A stretch of DNA of 64,000 nt from positions 1 to 64,000 of the forward strand of contig JANMNO010000087.1 of assembly GCA_031374115.1 (NCBI GenBank), read 5' to 3'. The notes under the pieces were generated by a model that saw only the letters and a list, made by a program, of their open reading frames with translations, ran no database searches and was not told the origin of the DNA. The position numbers and the translations under genes are program-made. Positions 11,794 through 20,301 of this stretch are shown piece by piece. This DNA comes from JAKFWF01 sp031374115 (GTDB lineage Bacteria; Pseudomonadota; Alphaproteobacteria; Rhizobiales; Hyphomicrobiaceae). The first letter of the stretch is position 1; each line of letters opens with the position of its first letter.

Positions 11794-12411
11794 GTGAAGA
11801 CAAGTGCGGCCCTCTTCCCAGTCCCATACCAAGTCACGCCGGCATCTAAGTTGCACGGACGGATTGCGCGCGTCCTCAACGCCAGAGGCAAAGGACGCTT
11901 CGATTTTTGCAGTCACAGCGTTGAAGCGCTCGATTTGGATTTCGAAGGCATCATCAGCAATCGGCATCGCGGTTACACGCGTCGCGCGGATGCGCGCGTG
12001 CCCTATCTGAAGCGTTGCACCGAAATGCGAAATTCACGGCAACTTTCCGTGGTCTCTACGGAAGACTGCACCGAACTCGCACGACGCCTGGAACTCAGCT
12101 CGTTTGATCCAGCTTGGATGGGCGCCAATATCGTCGTCGAAGGCTTTCCGTATTTCTCCTATTTGCCGCGGGGAGCCAAGCTAATCTTCGAAGGTGGTGC
12201 GGTTTTAGATAACGAAGATCAAAACTCCCCGTGCGTGATTTCCGGCGAGGCAGTCGCACGAGCTAATGCGGGTCGTGATGACATTAAGCTCCAGTTTCCT
12301 AAAGTCGCAAAAGGCTTGCGCGGGATCATCGTTACGGTTGAACATCCCGGCGTGTTGGTGGCCGACAGCCCCATCACCATCCGGTTGCCGGAACAATGGA
12401 TCTATAATTGA
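11794..12411 (+). CDS. MOSC-domain protein
   Basis: This 205-residue protein starts at a GTG preceded by GGAGGA. It shows the MOSC fold hallmarks: an N-terminal strand region with GKGRFDFCSHSVEALDLDFEGI, the central GANIVVEGF block, LPRGAKLIFEGG and a conserved cysteine in the following NSPC segment (about residue 149). In molybdenum enzymes the MOSC domain handles the sulphurated cofactor, and free-standing MOSC proteins such as YiiM reduce N-hydroxylated compounds. No beta-barrel or PLP partner domain is attached, so the substrate cannot be named. It is co-directional and closely spaced with both neighbours. Confidence 0.82.
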   Translation: MKTSAALFPVPYQVTPASKLHGRIARVLNARGKGRFDFCSHSVEALDLDFEGIISNRHRGYTRRADARVPYLKRCTEMRNSRQLSVVSTEDCTELARRLELSSFDPAWMGANIVVEGFPYFSYLPRGAKLIFEGGAVLDNEDQNSPCVISGEAVARANAGRDDIKLQFPKVAKGLRGIIVTVEHPGVLVADSPITIRLPEQWIYN

Positions 12412-12432
12412 AGCAGCTTTGAGGAGCTTGTT

Positions 12433-13329
12433 ATGCCGCACGCATTGTCGGGTGGGGTGAAGCTATACTTCGAGGTGACAGGCCCGGCCACCGCACCAGC
12501 AATCCTTTTCTGCCATGAGTTCGGTGGCGACTATCGCAGCTGGGAAGACCAGGTACGTCATTTTGGGCGCAGTTGGCGGTGTGTGACGTTCTCGAATCGC
12601 GGCTACCCACGATCCGATGCGCCAACCGATGAAGGATCCTACGGCCAGGATACCGCCAATGGCGATGCGATCGCAATTCTGGATCATCTCGGTATCGCCA
12701 AGGCGCATGTCGTCGGCCTCAGCATGGGCGGATACACAACCTTGATGTTAGCGGCGAAGTTTCCGGATCGCGTTTTGTCTTGCGTCGCAGCAGGCGCGGG
12801 ATCGGGGGCACTGAAAGTCAATCGGCAACAGTTCATCGACGATGCGCACGCGGCAGCCAAACTGATGGACGCGAGCAAGGTGATCGATGCGTTGGGTGTG
12901 GGTCTTGGGCCAACGCGGGTGCAGTTGCAAAACAAGGATCCGCGGGGATGGCAACAGTTCGTTTCGAATCTAGGAGAGCATAAGGCGCACGCAGCGGCCG
13001 CGACACTGCGTAAGGTGCAGGCGATGCGCGCGTCGCTCTATGACATGGAAGCCGAACTCGAGGCGATCACGGTGCCGGCGCTTTTGCTTGTCGGAGACGA
13101 AGACGAGCCCTGCCTCGATGTCAACTTATGGATGAAGCGGCTGATGCCAACATCGCGTCTCGGTATTTTGCCGGCGAGCGGTCACGCGATCAATCTCGAA
13201 GAGCCGGCGTTGTTCAATCAAATCGTCGGAGACTTTTTGTGCGAAGTTGATCGAGGAACTTGGCAGCCCCGCGACCAAAGAGCAGTGGCCGGGCAAGCTG
13301 GCGGATCGCTCGGTGTGAAAAGTAGGTAA
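12433..13329 (+). CDS. Alpha/beta hydrolase
   Basis: A 298-residue alpha/beta-hydrolase. The nucleophile elbow is GLSMGGY (Ser about residue 97), the oxyanion strand ILFCHEFGG lies near residue 25, the acid is expected in LLVGDEDEP (about 217-225) and the catalytic histidine in LPASGHAINLEEP (about 247). The cap is small and helical. The substrate is not evident; esterases and enol-lactone hydrolases such as PcaD are the nearest in look. It is the last gene of a three-gene set whose first members are membrane-anchored and MOSC proteins. About 25 residues after the last helix form a low-complexity tail. Confidence 0.85.
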   Translation: MPHALSGGVKLYFEVTGPATAPAILFCHEFGGDYRSWEDQVRHFGRSWRCVTFSNRGYPRSDAPTDEGSYGQDTANGDAIAILDHLGIAKAHVVGLSMGGYTTLMLAAKFPDRVLSCVAAGAGSGALKVNRQQFIDDAHAAAKLMDASKVIDALGVGLGPTRVQLQNKDPRGWQQFVSNLGEHKAHAAAATLRKVQAMRASLYDMEAELEAITVPALLLVGDEDEPCLDVNLWMKRLMPTSRLGILPASGHAINLEEPALFNQIVGDFLCEVDRGTWQPRDQRAVAGQAGGSLGVKSR

Positions 13330-13432
13330 AGCGATTTGCCGAAGGCCGGCATCTGTGACACTAGGTGCGCCCGTTAGCGATAGTTCATATTGTACGCAAT
13401 CCAACTCGTGGTAAGTCCAGCGAGACAGCTTC

Positions 13433-15610
13433 ATGGAATTAGCGTTGCGAATTATTGAGAAAATACCGTTGCCGCGGTTCGGGTCGAAGTCGATCTTGAC
13501 GCTTCTCGTTATTCTGATCGCTGCTATTGTCGTGCCCCTACTGCTGTTGACGATCTTCGTCGGCGTCAAATACGCAAACGCCGAGCGACACGTCATCGAA
13601 GCTCAGCGTCTGGAAGTAGCAACAAATCTCACCCACTTGGTGGAGCGCGAGATCGCCGGCATCACTTCAGCTTTGCTTGCGCTGGCCGCCTCTCCAGATG
13701 TCCGAGAAGGCAAGTTTGACAACCTTTTGCAGCATGTCCGCACCTCCACCGGTGAGCGCTCACTAGCCGCGATTACCGTCACGGAGCGGGGTGGGAGGCA
13801 ATCATTTTCCACTGCGGCGGCCGTAAGCGAAATACTGCCAGTCAGTTCAGATATAGCTTTCCTAACGCCTGCGTTTGAAGGGAAAACCTTTGTTTCAAAC
13901 TACGAAACACTCCCCGACTTGAAGACGCCCGTATTCATCGTGTCGGTTCCGATCCGGGTTGGCAGCGACATCCCCCGTGTGCTCAGCGCGGGGTTTGGCT
14001 TGGAGCGTCTGAAGGGGCTCTTCACCGAAGCAGGTCTACCGTCCGCCTGGATCTCCACGATCATCGATCGCAACGGTGTTTATCTGGTGCGCAGTACGGG
14101 TGCTGTAGATTTAGCGGGCCAGCCCGCCCGTCCCGCGCTCGTCGAGGCAGCAAAGGGCAGCGCGACAAGTGGACTTTTCGACAACGTCACACGGGAAGGG
14201 GTCGAGGTAGCAAATTCCTTCAAGCGTTCGTCTCTGTCCGGCTGGACGTCCGTCGTTGCCGTGCCGACAGCGATACTGGAAGCACCGCTGCGCCGATCGT
14301 TTGCATTGCTCGGCTCCTCGGCCCTCGGCAGCGTCGTTGTCAGTTTGGCGCTGGCAAGTGTCGTCGCTCGTCGCATCTCAGAACCTGTCCGCAGCTTGAA
14401 AGCGGCGGCCGAGGCGCTGGCTACTGGCAATGCGTTGCAACCTCCGCAGTATCAGGTTGAGGAACTCGAAAGCGTATGGCGGGCATTCAAGCGTGCGGAA
14501 AAAGTCAATCAGGAACGCGCCGCGTATATGGAGGTACTTGCGCAGCGCGTTACGGAAGAGCACCGGCAGACCGAAGAGTTGAAGGTCACCTTGAATGCAC
14601 TTCGGGAGAGTGAAACGCGCTATCGATCGGCGCTGTCAGCCGGGCGCATGGGAAGCTGGGTCACCGATCTCGAGACGAACACGCGCGAGTGGTCCGATGA
14701 AGGCATGGCGCTTTTCGGTCTAGAACTACCCGATGGGCGGGGCCATGTCGGCGGTGAGACAGACGAGTACCGGGCGGCATTGCATCCAAGTGACCGGCAC
14801 TTGATGGGCGAATTCCACAAAATCGCCAACCGGCAGGACGAGTTCGAGTCTGAATATCGGATCGTGCGTCCCGATGGGCGAATGTTCTGGTTGGCCGGAC
14901 GAGGCCGCGTTGTAGAACGGCGTTCCGACGGCACGGCACGCAGAATGATCAGCATCGTATCCGACATCACCGAGCGCAAGGCATCGGAGGAGAAGGTCCG
15001 CTTCCTGATGCGGGAGATTACGCATCGATCGAAGAACCTGCTCGCGGTGGTCCAAGCGATTGCACGACAGACGGCCCGATCATCCTCGACGTTCGATGAG
15101 TTCGAAGGGCGTTTCGTTGCGCGCGTGCAAGGGCTCGCCGCTTCCCACGATCTTCTTGTCAACGAGGATTGGTCGGGCGCATCGTTGCAGGAGTTGATCT
15201 ATGCCCACTTGGCTCTACTCGCTGGCAAAGCCATGCCGCAAGTTCAATTGGACGGTCCTGAGGTGCAATTGTCGTCTGAAGTTTCGCAAGGTATCGGACT
15301 GGCCCTTCACGAGCTGGTCAGCAACTCGCTTAAATATGGAGCGCTCTCGGTTCCCGCGGGGCGACTGTATGTCAGATGGAGATTTGAGTCGGCGGGCGAT
15401 TCGAAACAGGTTTTGCTCCATTGGAAAGAGCGGGGTGGGCCGACCGTCGCGCTCCCCATCCGCAAGGGCTTCGGACACACCGTGATCGAGAGCATGGTCG
15501 CCGCTTCGACTGGCGGCAAAGTTCAGCTGGACTTCGCACCCGAAGGTTTGAGCTGGACGCTGAGTTTTCCATCCGCTGAAGCAGTCGCCGTCCCGCTTCG
15601 CGGTGCCTGA
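13433..15610 (+). CDS. HWE-family sensor histidine kinase
   Basis: A 725-residue membrane sensor kinase. Order of parts: membrane helix about 20-45; periplasmic sensor of dCACHE type about 46-285; second helix about 286-307; HAMP about 308-360 followed by a coiled coil; PAS domain about 390-510 with ISIVSDITERK at its end; then the HWE kinase core with phospho-acceptor His531 in ITHRSKNLL and the family-specific ATPase with LALHELVSNSLKYGAL. HWE kinases are typical of Hyphomicrobiales and often signal to general stress response or single-domain regulators. No response regulator is adjacent. It is 103 bases after the hydrolase and ends convergent with the MlaC-like gene. Confidence 0.92.
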   Translation: MELALRIIEKIPLPRFGSKSILTLLVILIAAIVVPLLLLTIFVGVKYANAERHVIEAQRLEVATNLTHLVEREIAGITSALLALAASPDVREGKFDNLLQHVRTSTGERSLAAITVTERGGRQSFSTAAAVSEILPVSSDIAFLTPAFEGKTFVSNYETLPDLKTPVFIVSVPIRVGSDIPRVLSAGFGLERLKGLFTEAGLPSAWISTIIDRNGVYLVRSTGAVDLAGQPARPALVEAAKGSATSGLFDNVTREGVEVANSFKRSSLSGWTSVVAVPTAILEAPLRRSFALLGSSALGSVVVSLALASVVARRISEPVRSLKAAAEALATGNALQPPQYQVEELESVWRAFKRAEKVNQERAAYMEVLAQRVTEEHRQTEELKVTLNALRESETRYRSALSAGRMGSWVTDLETNTREWSDEGMALFGLELPDGRGHVGGETDEYRAALHPSDRHLMGEFHKIANRQDEFESEYRIVRPDGRMFWLAGRGRVVERRSDGTARRMISIVSDITERKASEEKVRFLMREITHRSKNLLAVVQAIARQTARSSSTFDEFEGRFVARVQGLAASHDLLVNEDWSGASLQELIYAHLALLAGKAMPQVQLDGPEVQLSSEVSQGIGLALHELVSNSLKYGALSVPAGRLYVRWRFESAGDSKQVLLHWKERGGPTVALPIRKGFGHTVIESMVAASTGGKVQLDFAPEGLSWTLSFPSAEAVAVPLRGA

Positions 15611-15615
15611 AACCG

Positions 15616-15638
15616 AGGGCGCGGCAGCGTCGCGCTCT
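15616..15638. terminator. Bidirectional hairpin between convergent genes
   Basis: AGGGCGCG pairs with CGCGCTCT (one wobble) around a seven-base loop between the ends of the kinase gene and the MlaC-like gene. The position suits a shared terminator; the T-tracts are weak (TCTTTTC lies a few bases further on the plus strand). Confidence 0.45.
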
Positions 15639-15660
15639 TCGCGTGTGCGGTCTTTTCGGC

Positions 15661-16275
15661 CTACCGGTTGAGTGCCAAAACCAGCGCCTTGGCTTGGCCG
15701 CCGTTCTCATTGATGTAACCCGTGAACAGGCGATTGAGCTGCCCGGTCATCCAGAAGGTTAGTACCTGGGCGTCGCGAACTCTGTATGTGCTGCCGTTCT
15801 TGGCGAGCATCCACGCCACGTCATAGCTGGCGCCGTCCTTCATGTGGACCGTACTGTCGACCATCAAGCCATACTTCGCAGGACGTGCCGCTGGCTGAAA
15901 TGTGACGTGGCTGATTTGATATTTCTGAGCCTCGCCGATGGCGTATCGCGACATCCAACGAGTCATGCCTGTGAAGTAGGCTTGCTTCTCAGCCGGTCCA
16001 AGCTGATTGCCGAATTCGCCCAACCCCTGGCTGCCCATGTAAGTCAGATCTGCATGACGTAGTATGACAGACTGCAAAGTCGCCGCCGAGCGGGTGCGCG
16101 AGGCGCCGATCAATTCTTTGGCCACACCATCCATATATCGGACAGCGGGATCGGCCGATTGAGCATTAGCAGCGCGCCCACTGAGCGGGGCTGCGGCCCA
16201 CAGTCCAATAATAAACGCTAGCACGAGGCTCGTACGCCAGGCGCGACCGGCGTTGATTGCTACGGAAACGGTCAT
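15661..16275 (-). CDS. MlaC/Ttg2D-like periplasmic lipid-binding protein
   Basis: The ATG at 16275, with GGAG eight bases upstream, gives 204 residues with a signal peptide (about residues 7-35, ending near RAANAQS). The mature part looks like the MlaC/Ttg2D (hopanoid or toluene tolerance) family: helical N-part, QLGPAEKQAYFTGMTRWMSRYA, then beta strands with MVDSTVHMKDGASYDVAWML and the ending WMTGQLNRLFTGYINENGG. MlaC shuttles phospholipids between outer and inner membrane systems. Here it is orphan: no MlaD, E or F gene is beside it. Assignment is by pattern, so moderate. Confidence 0.75.
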   Translation of the reverse strand: MTVSVAINAGRAWRTSLVLAFIIGLWAAAPLSGRAANAQSADPAVRYMDGVAKELIGASRTRSAATLQSVILRHADLTYMGSQGLGEFGNQLGPAEKQAYFTGMTRWMSRYAIGEAQKYQISHVTFQPAARPAKYGLMVDSTVHMKDGASYDVAWMLAKNGSTYRVRDAQVLTFWMTGQLNRLFTGYINENGGQAKALVLALNR

Positions 16276-16486
16276 ACAAAGCACTCCAGGCAGGGTCCGG
16301 TATCAATAGTTCAAGCTCATCCGAGCGTACGCTTATCGCCTCGTCGCTCACATCTGTAGCGGTTTTAAGGCCACAGGCGAGGTCGAGCCGTTTCGACGGG
16401 GAAAGTTATGCCGATTGTCGTTCGAAATTGGTTAACACGGGCTTTTCACGCGAACGATCGCGGGTGCCCGCGTGAGGGTAACGTGC

Positions 16487-17110
16487 TCAAGCTGCCCTGA
16501 ACAGTAGCTTTGGGCACAGCCCCGAGCGGTTACGCCGATACATTTCCCGCGGCGAAATCTCAGACACTTTGAGTAAGGCTGCGACCGCATCGAGCTGCGG
16601 TTGTCCAATACGATCCGCGATGTGCAGAACGACTGATTTCGACGGGTGATCGTGGATGAGGACGATCTCGTGCTGCGCGCCCGATAGCGTTGTGCGGACG
16701 TGATGCGCAATGCCTTTGTAGGCGGCCAGCGGCTCGCTCCAGCCGTGTCCATCGGCCAACCATAGCTGCGAGGCACTAACCTCACGCTCCGAGATTACGA
16801 TGCGGCGCGGCGCCCGCGCGCGACGAATGAGATGGCGCAACGGAAAGGCGACGAACCCGATCCCGATCAGTAGGGCTATGGCCAGCTGAATCGCGGCTAA
16901 AGGGTTTTGCGCGATCGTGAGAAAGGATGCTGGATCGAACGCTGCCAACTCGGCGACCAATCCGAAAGGGGTCAAGAGTATGCCGGCTGCAGCCACGATG
17001 AAGCCGCCCGCTATTGCGATGCTCATGACGGAAACGCTCTTATCGAGCGTCATTGGCAGGCTGGGCATCAAGGCGGCCCGATCATCTCCGGCACTACGAA
17101 CAACCGCCAT
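16487..17110 (-). CDS. Two-helix membrane protein of unknown function
   Basis: The ATG at 17110 follows GGGGAAG closely; the frame is open five codons more. The 207-residue protein has two membrane helices (about 25-48 and 68-92), then a basic RRARAPRRIVIS stretch and a cytoplasmic domain of mixed strands with WLADGHGWSEPLAAYKGIAHH, resembling a bacterial PH-like domain. No named family is recognised. It is divergent from the ArsR-methyltransferase gene with 130 bases between. Confidence 0.65.
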   Translation of the reverse strand: MAVVRSAGDDRAALMPSLPMTLDKSVSVMSIAIAGGFIVAAAGILLTPFGLVAELAAFDPASFLTIAQNPLAAIQLAIALLIGIGFVAFPLRHLIRRARAPRRIVISEREVSASQLWLADGHGWSEPLAAYKGIAHHVRTTLSGAQHEIVLIHDHPSKSVVLHIADRIGQPQLDAVAALLKVSEISPREMYRRNRSGLCPKLLFRAA

Positions 17111-17191
17111 TCGGCTTCCCCACACTCAAATCCATGATGGCGCGGGTATAGCAGATGTTAGTTAGCAAAACCTTGCGCCGCTGAAATTTAC

Positions 17192-17219
17192 TTGACACAT
17201 AAACATATCTTTATATGCT
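17192..17219 (+). promoter_or_regulatory. Promoter of the methionine unit with overlapping operator
   Basis: TTGACA at 17192-17197 and TATGCT at 17214-17219 form a -35/-10 pair with 16 bases between. The spacer and the -10 are covered by a near-palindrome at 17198-17215 (CATAAACATATCTTTATA) that differs from a perfect 18-base palindrome CATAAAGATATCTTTATG at two positions. A site lying across spacer and -10 is typical for repression, and the first gene encodes an ArsR-type regulator, so autoregulation is likely (inference). Confidence 0.65.
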
Positions 17220-17240
17220 TTACTCTGAAACGGAGCGCCC

Positions 17241-18263
17241 ATGACGGTAAAGCTAGGAGCAGATGCAGTGGTGGCGGCGCTAAAGGCAGCAGCCGAGCCG
17301 ACGCGCCTTCGTATCTTGCTGCTTTTGGCCGGGACTGAACTTAGCGTCAAAGACCTCACGCGCATTCTCGGGCAGAGCCAGCCGCGGATCAGCCGTCACT
17401 TGAAATTGCTGCATGAAGCCGGCTTGATCGAGCGCAGTCGCGAGGGCAGCTGGGTTTACTTCACGTTGGGTTTGGGAGCATCGGCCGCCGCACTCGCCCG
17501 AACGCTGGTCGAACAGGTCGATCCACGTGATGGCCATGTCGCCCGTGACCGGGAACGCGCCGAGGCGCTGAAGGTCGAACGCGAAGCATCGGCCCAAGCC
17601 TACTTTGCGACGCACGCAGCCGAATGGGATCAAATTCGTTCGCTATATGTCGCCGAAGCTGACGTCGAAGCCGCGATGCTGGAAGCCGTAAAGGGGCGGA
17701 CATACGAGTTGCTTCTCGATCTTGGCACCGGCACCGGCCGTATGCTCGAGCTGTTCACCGATCACTACACGCGCGCGCTCGGCATCGACGTCAACGGAGC
17801 AATGCTCGCCTACGCGCGATCAAAGATTGGCAAAGTAAGCCAGGGCCGCGCCAACGTGAGGCAGGCAGACATCTACAACTTAACGCTGGGCGACGGTACG
17901 GCCGGCGCAGTCGTCATGCATCAAGTGCTGCACTTCTTGTCCGATCCGGCGCGCGCGATCAGGGAAGCCGCGCGCGTACTTGCGCCTGACGGCGACCTGC
18001 TCATCGCCGATTTTTCCCCGCATGAGCTCGAGTTCCTGCGCGAGCGTTTCGCCCATGACCGGCTCGGTTTTTCGCGCGCCGCGATCGAAGGATGGTTGCG
18101 CGAGGCAGGTCTCGAACCGGTGGCCATCCGCGAGTTGGCGCCCCCTGTGTCTTCAGACGGTGAAAAGCTCACGGTGTCGCTTTGGCTCGCGCGTCGTCAG
18201 GGTGCGAGCGCTGCAATGAAATCAGAGCCGACCGGTATCGGCCGGCTTGAAACAACGAGGTGA
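17241..18263 (+). CDS. ArsR-type regulator fused to SAM methyltransferase
   Basis: A 340-residue fusion. Residues about 8-95 are an ArsR/SmtB winged helix (EPTRLRILLLLAGTELSVKDL, then SQPRISRHLKLLHEAGLIE), and about 140-310 are a class I methyltransferase-like domain with the SAM/SAH-binding loop LLLDLGTGTGR. The ArsR part has no obvious metal-binding cysteine pair in the recognition helix. Fusions of this design are found before metF/metH in Alphaproteobacteria and are related to SahR, a regulator that senses S-adenosylhomocysteine; sensing SAH with the C-terminal domain is the likely role here. It is five bases from metF. Whether the domain still methylates anything is unknown. Confidence 0.88.
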   Translation: MTVKLGADAVVAALKAAAEPTRLRILLLLAGTELSVKDLTRILGQSQPRISRHLKLLHEAGLIERSREGSWVYFTLGLGASAAALARTLVEQVDPRDGHVARDRERAEALKVEREASAQAYFATHAAEWDQIRSLYVAEADVEAAMLEAVKGRTYELLLDLGTGTGRMLELFTDHYTRALGIDVNGAMLAYARSKIGKVSQGRANVRQADIYNLTLGDGTAGAVVMHQVLHFLSDPARAIREAARVLAPDGDLLIADFSPHELEFLRERFAHDRLGFSRAAIEGWLREAGLEPVAIRELAPPVSSDGEKLTVSLWLARRQGASAAMKSEPTGIGRLETTR

Positions 18264-18268
18264 CGGCC

Positions 18269-19192
18269 ATGGCATCGACAACGGTGGAGCGCCGCAGCCG
18301 GCTCGTCGGGTCGGGTGAAGTGGACGTATCGTTCGAGTTCTTTCCGCCGAAGAACGAGAAGATGGAAGAAGCGTTGTGGATGTCGGTCCGCCGCTTGGAG
18401 CCGCTCGCGCCGACGTTCGTGTCGGTAACATATGGTGCCGGCGGATCGACGCGCGAACGCACGCATCAGACGGTGTCGCGTTTGGTTGGCGAAACGAGTT
18501 TGCTGCCCGCCGCTCATCTGACTTGCGTCAGCGCGACGAAGGCAGAGGTGGACGAAGTGGTGCGGGCATATTGGGCAGCCGGCGTACGCCACATCGTTGC
18601 CTTGCGCGGCGATCCGCAGGCCGGTATCGGCACGCGCTACGAGCCCCATTCTGGCGGCTACGCCAGTACGGTGGACCTGATTGGCGGCATCAAGAGAATC
18701 GGAAACTTCGAAGTTTCAGTTGGCGGCTACCCGGAAAAACATCCCGAGAGTGCAACGATTGCCGCCGACATCGAACACCTGAAAGCCAAGGTCGATGCCG
18801 GCGCTTCTCGCGTCATCACGCAGTTCTTCTTCGACAACACCCATTATTTGCGCTTCGTCGAGAAAGCGCGCGGGGCCGGCATATGGTGTCCGATCCATCC
18901 GGGCATCGTGCCAATCCACAACTTCAAGCAGGTTTCGAGCTTTGGCGCCAAGACCGGCACAACGATGCCGGCTTGGCTTGCCCGGCGCTTCGAAGGCCTC
19001 GACAACGACCCGGCAACCACCCAGCTCGTTGCGGCAGCGGTCGCAGCCGAGCAGGTGATGGACCTTGTCGATCAGGGCATCCGGCACGTTCACTTCTATA
19101 CGCTTAATCGCGCTGATCTCGTCTATGCCATCTGCCATTTGATGGGCCTGCGCCCGCGGGCAACTTTTCTTCCTCAAGCGGTGAATGCATGA
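18269..19192 (+). CDS. metF: Methylenetetrahydrofolate reductase
   Basis: MetF reduces 5,10-methylene-THF to 5-methyl-THF, the methyl donor for methionine synthase. The 307-residue protein has the FAD-dependent TIM-barrel signature: SFEFFPPKN with the catalytic Glu (about 24), VTYGAGGSTR, ALRGDP and ITQFFFDNTHY. The ATG at 18269 is favoured because AACGAGG stands eight bases upstream; a GTG at 18260 overlaps the previous stop. The stop overlaps the start of the next gene (ATGA), showing translational coupling within the methionine unit. Confidence 0.96.
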   Translation: MASTTVERRSRLVGSGEVDVSFEFFPPKNEKMEEALWMSVRRLEPLAPTFVSVTYGAGGSTRERTHQTVSRLVGETSLLPAAHLTCVSATKAEVDEVVRAYWAAGVRHIVALRGDPQAGIGTRYEPHSGGYASTVDLIGGIKRIGNFEVSVGGYPEKHPESATIAADIEHLKAKVDAGASRVITQFFFDNTHYLRFVEKARGAGIWCPIHPGIVPIHNFKQVSSFGAKTGTTMPAWLARRFEGLDNDPATTQLVAAAVAAEQVMDLVDQGIRHVHFYTLNRADLVYAICHLMGLRPRATFLPQAVNA

Positions 19193-20250
19193 ACTACGCA
19201 AGGTCCCGAGCTACGCTCGACAAGGCAGCATCCGAGCGCATTCTGATCATCGATGGCGCCATGGGGACGATGATCCAACGGCATAAACCGACCGAGGAGA
19301 CGTATCGCGGAAGGCGTTTCGCCCAGTGGGGCCAAGACGTCAAAGGCAACAACGAATTGTTGTCGCTCACCCAGCCGGAGATGATCGAAGGCATTCACGA
19401 AGCTTACTTCGCGGCCGGCGCCGACATCGCCGAGACCAACACCTTCGGCGCGCAGGTGATCTCGCAGGCCGACTACGGCATGCAGGCTTTGTCCTATGAA
19501 ATGAATGTCGAAAGCGCGAAGCTTGCGCGCAACGCGGCTGACGTTTGGACCAAGCAAACGCCGGACAAGCCGCGCTTTGTCGCCGGAGCCATCGGGCCGA
19601 CCAACCGCACAGCCTCGATCTCCCCCGACGTCAACGATCCGGGCTATCGCAATACGTCGTTCGACGAACTGCGCGACGCCTATAGGGAACAGACGCGCGG
19701 GCTGATCGCAGGTGGTTGCGACATCATCATGATCGAGACGATCTTCGACACCTTGAACGCCAAGGCCGCCGGGTTCGCTGTGCTCGAAGCTTTTGACGAG
19801 CTGGGTGTCGACCTGCCGCTGATGATCTCCGGTACGATCACCGATCGTTCGGGCCGCACCCTATCGGGGCAAACGACCGAAGCGTTCTGGTATTCGATGC
19901 GTCATCTGAAACCGTGGGCGATCGGTCTCAACTGTGCGCTGGGTGCCGAAGCGATGCGGCCTTATCTCGCTGAGCTGTCGCGCATCGCCGACACGCGTGT
20001 CTCAGCCTACCCGAACGCCGGTTTGCCGAATGCGATGGGCGAGTATGATGAGACGCCGCACGAGATGGCCTGTCTCATCGAGCCGTGGGCGCAGGATGGC
20101 TTGCTCAACATCGTCGGCGGCTGTTGTGGCTCGACACCGGATCACATCGGCCACATCCGTGAGCACGTGTCGAAGTTTTCGCCCCGAAACGTCCCCGTGA
20201 TGCCACCGAAGATGCGTTTATCCGGCCTCGAACCATTCGTGATGGGGTGA
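19189..20250 (+). CDS. metH: Methionine synthase, homocysteine-binding module
   Basis: This 353-residue protein corresponds to the first domain of cobalamin-dependent methionine synthase, which binds and activates homocysteine through zinc. The zinc cysteines are visible as NCALG (about residue 246) and GGCCGST (about 311-316); the N-terminal IIDGAMGTMIQ strand is typical. In enterobacteria this domain is joined to the rest of MetH; here it is a separate ORF whose partner follows 51 bases later. The start ATG overlaps the metF stop. Together the two ORFs should give complete MetH. Confidence 0.93.
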   Translation: MNYARSRATLDKAASERILIIDGAMGTMIQRHKPTEETYRGRRFAQWGQDVKGNNELLSLTQPEMIEGIHEAYFAAGADIAETNTFGAQVISQADYGMQALSYEMNVESAKLARNAADVWTKQTPDKPRFVAGAIGPTNRTASISPDVNDPGYRNTSFDELRDAYREQTRGLIAGGCDIIMIETIFDTLNAKAAGFAVLEAFDELGVDLPLMISGTITDRSGRTLSGQTTEAFWYSMRHLKPWAIGLNCALGAEAMRPYLAELSRIADTRVSAYPNAGLPNAMGEYDETPHEMACLIEPWAQDGLLNIVGGCCGSTPDHIGHIREHVSKFSPRNVPVMPPKMRLSGLEPFVMG

Positions 20251-20301
20251 GCCGTGAATGTCTACCCCCACAGCTTGTCGATCAGATAACGGAAGAAAAC
20301 T

